A DNA stretch of 6,381 nt from an uncultured Collinsella sp. (GTDB taxonomy: Bacteria; Actinomycetota; Coriobacteriia; Coriobacteriales; Coriobacteriaceae). The translations under genes were made by a program, and so were the position numbers. The notes under the pieces were generated by a model, which ran no database searches, was not told the origin of the DNA, and worked only from the letters and a program-made list of their open reading frames with translations. Every line of letters begins with the position of its first letter. Positions within the stretch are counted from its first letter, which is position 1. Location of the stretch: contig USOF01000076.1 in NCBI GenBank assembly GCA_900556285.1, positions 1 through 6,381 of the forward strand, written 5' to 3'. Below, in pieces: positions 5,592 through 6,381 of this stretch.

Positions 5592-6381
5592 ATGGAACAG
5601 AGGGTCCTCGGGGGAAGATACCTCCTCAAGGATAAGGTGGGAACAGGCGGCATGGCGACCGTCTACCGTGCACAGGACCAGGTCCTCGACCGCACGGTAG
5701 CCGTCAAGATCATGCTGCCGCAGTATGCTGGCGACGCAACCTTCGCCGCACGCTTTAAGCAGGAGGCCCAGGCAGCAGCCGGTCTCTCCTCCCCCTATAT
5801 CGTGGGCGTCTACGATTGGGGCAAGGACGGCGACACCTATTACATCGTCATGGAGTACCTGCGCGGAACCGACCTTAAGAGCGGCATCAAGAGCCACGGC
5901 GCCCTCGACCCCAAGAAGGTCGCCCAGATCGGCTCGCAGATCAGCTCCGCGCTTTCGGTCGCCCACAAGCACGAGATCATCCACCGCGACATTAAGCCGC
6001 AAAACATCATGGTGCTGCCCGACGGCAACATCAAGGTGATGGACTTTGGCATCGCGCGCGCCAAGAACAGCCACCTCACGCAAGACAACAACGTGCTGGG
6101 AACCGCCCACTACGTCAGCCCCGAGCAGACCCGCGGTCAGGACCTCGGCCCCACCTCGGATATCTACTCGCTGGGCGTCGTGATGTATGAGTGCGCCACC
6201 GGCCGCGTTCCCTTTGACGGTGACGACGCTATCTCGGTCGCACTCAAGCAGGTCAACGAGCTGCCTATTCCGCCGAGCCAGATCAACTCCGGTGTCGACG
6301 CCGACCTTGAGCGCATCATCCTCAAGTGCATGGAGAAGGACCCGGCAAACCGCTTCCAGACCGCCGACGAGCTGCGTCAGG
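5592..6381 (+). CDS. pknB: PknB-type Ser/Thr protein kinase, 3' end outside window
   Basis: Frame open to the window edge: 263 codons of a Hanks-type kinase. In order: Gly-rich loop G17-T-G-G-M-A-T-V24, A37-V-K39 (ATP lysine), E58 (candidate helix-C glutamate), H131-R-D133-I-K-P-Q-N138 (catalytic loop), D151-F-G153 (magnesium site), activation loop 154-175 with L162-T163-Q-D165 and G170-T171-A, and S176-P-E178. The visible part ends at P-A-N-R-F-Q-T-A-D-E-L-R, close to the end of the catalytic domain. Full-length PknB has a membrane helix and extracellular PASTA repeats that sense muropeptides or lipid II; these would lie downstream and cannot be confirmed. PknB controls cell-wall synthesis and division and is opposed by PstP. 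The gene is on the same strand as the other four, 132 bp after rodA-pbpA. Position D165 holds Thr in M. tuberculosis PknB (T173). PknA is an alternative identity, but the sequence resembles PknB more. Confidence 0.93.
   Translation, partial: MEQRVLGGRYLLKDKVGTGGMATVYRAQDQVLDRTVAVKIMLPQYAGDATFAARFKQEAQAAAGLSSPYIVGVYDWGKDGDTYYIVMEYLRGTDLKSGIKSHGALDPKKVAQIGSQISSALSVAHKHEIIHRDIKPQNIMVLPDGNIKVMDFGIARAKNSHLTQDNNVLGTAHYVSPEQTRGQDLGPTSDIYSLGVVMYECATGRVPFDGDDAISVALKQVNELPIPPSQINSGVDADLERIILKCMEKDPANRFQTADELRQ

Overview
The window is the 5' end of a contig from a GC-rich actinobacterium. It carries part of the conserved cell-shape and Ser/Thr-phosphorylation operon, which in Mycobacterium tuberculosis runs fhaA-fhaB-pstP-rodA-pbpA-pknA-pknB. 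Gene content and order place it in Actinomycetota. The RodA-PBP fusion, the compact kinase locus and frequent TTT (Phe) codons in an otherwise GC-rich sequence suggest the Coriobacteriia, perhaps a Collinsella-like gut bacterium. That placement is a guess from recall, not a database result.

Layout: positions 1-32 are not genomic. They match the Illumina Nextera read-1 transposase adapter and end in the 19-bp Tn5 mosaic end. Genomic sequence starts at 33 with the last 61 codons of an FHA-domain protein (FhaA position). It is followed by FhaB (225-641), which has one membrane helix and one FHA domain. Next is PstP (638-2572), a PP2C phosphatase that overlaps fhaB by ATGA and carries an unusual Ala/Pro/Glu-rich N-terminal extension of about 255 residues. 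A single large gene (2589-5459) then encodes a SEDS glycosyltransferase (RodA) fused in frame to a class B penicillin-binding transpeptidase (PbpA). After a 132-bp gap holding only a possible 16-codon mini-ORF comes a PknB-type Ser/Thr kinase (5592 to the window end), cut off near the end of its catalytic domain. All genes are on the plus strand and no terminator is visible, so the block reads as one operon, perhaps with a separate input before pknB.

How the genes work together: PknB phosphorylates Thr/Ser residues on cell-envelope proteins, PstP removes these phosphates, and the two FHA proteins bind phosphothreonine and recruit partners. RodA polymerises lipid II into glycan strands and PbpA cross-links them. 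The window therefore encodes a peptidoglycan synthase together with its phospho-signalling control.

I found no sign of a wholly new system. The points most worth a second look are the one-polypeptide RodA-PbpA synthase, the relocated low-complexity region of PstP, an Asp at an activation-loop Thr position in the kinase, and the adapter at the contig end, which creates a false protein N-terminus.
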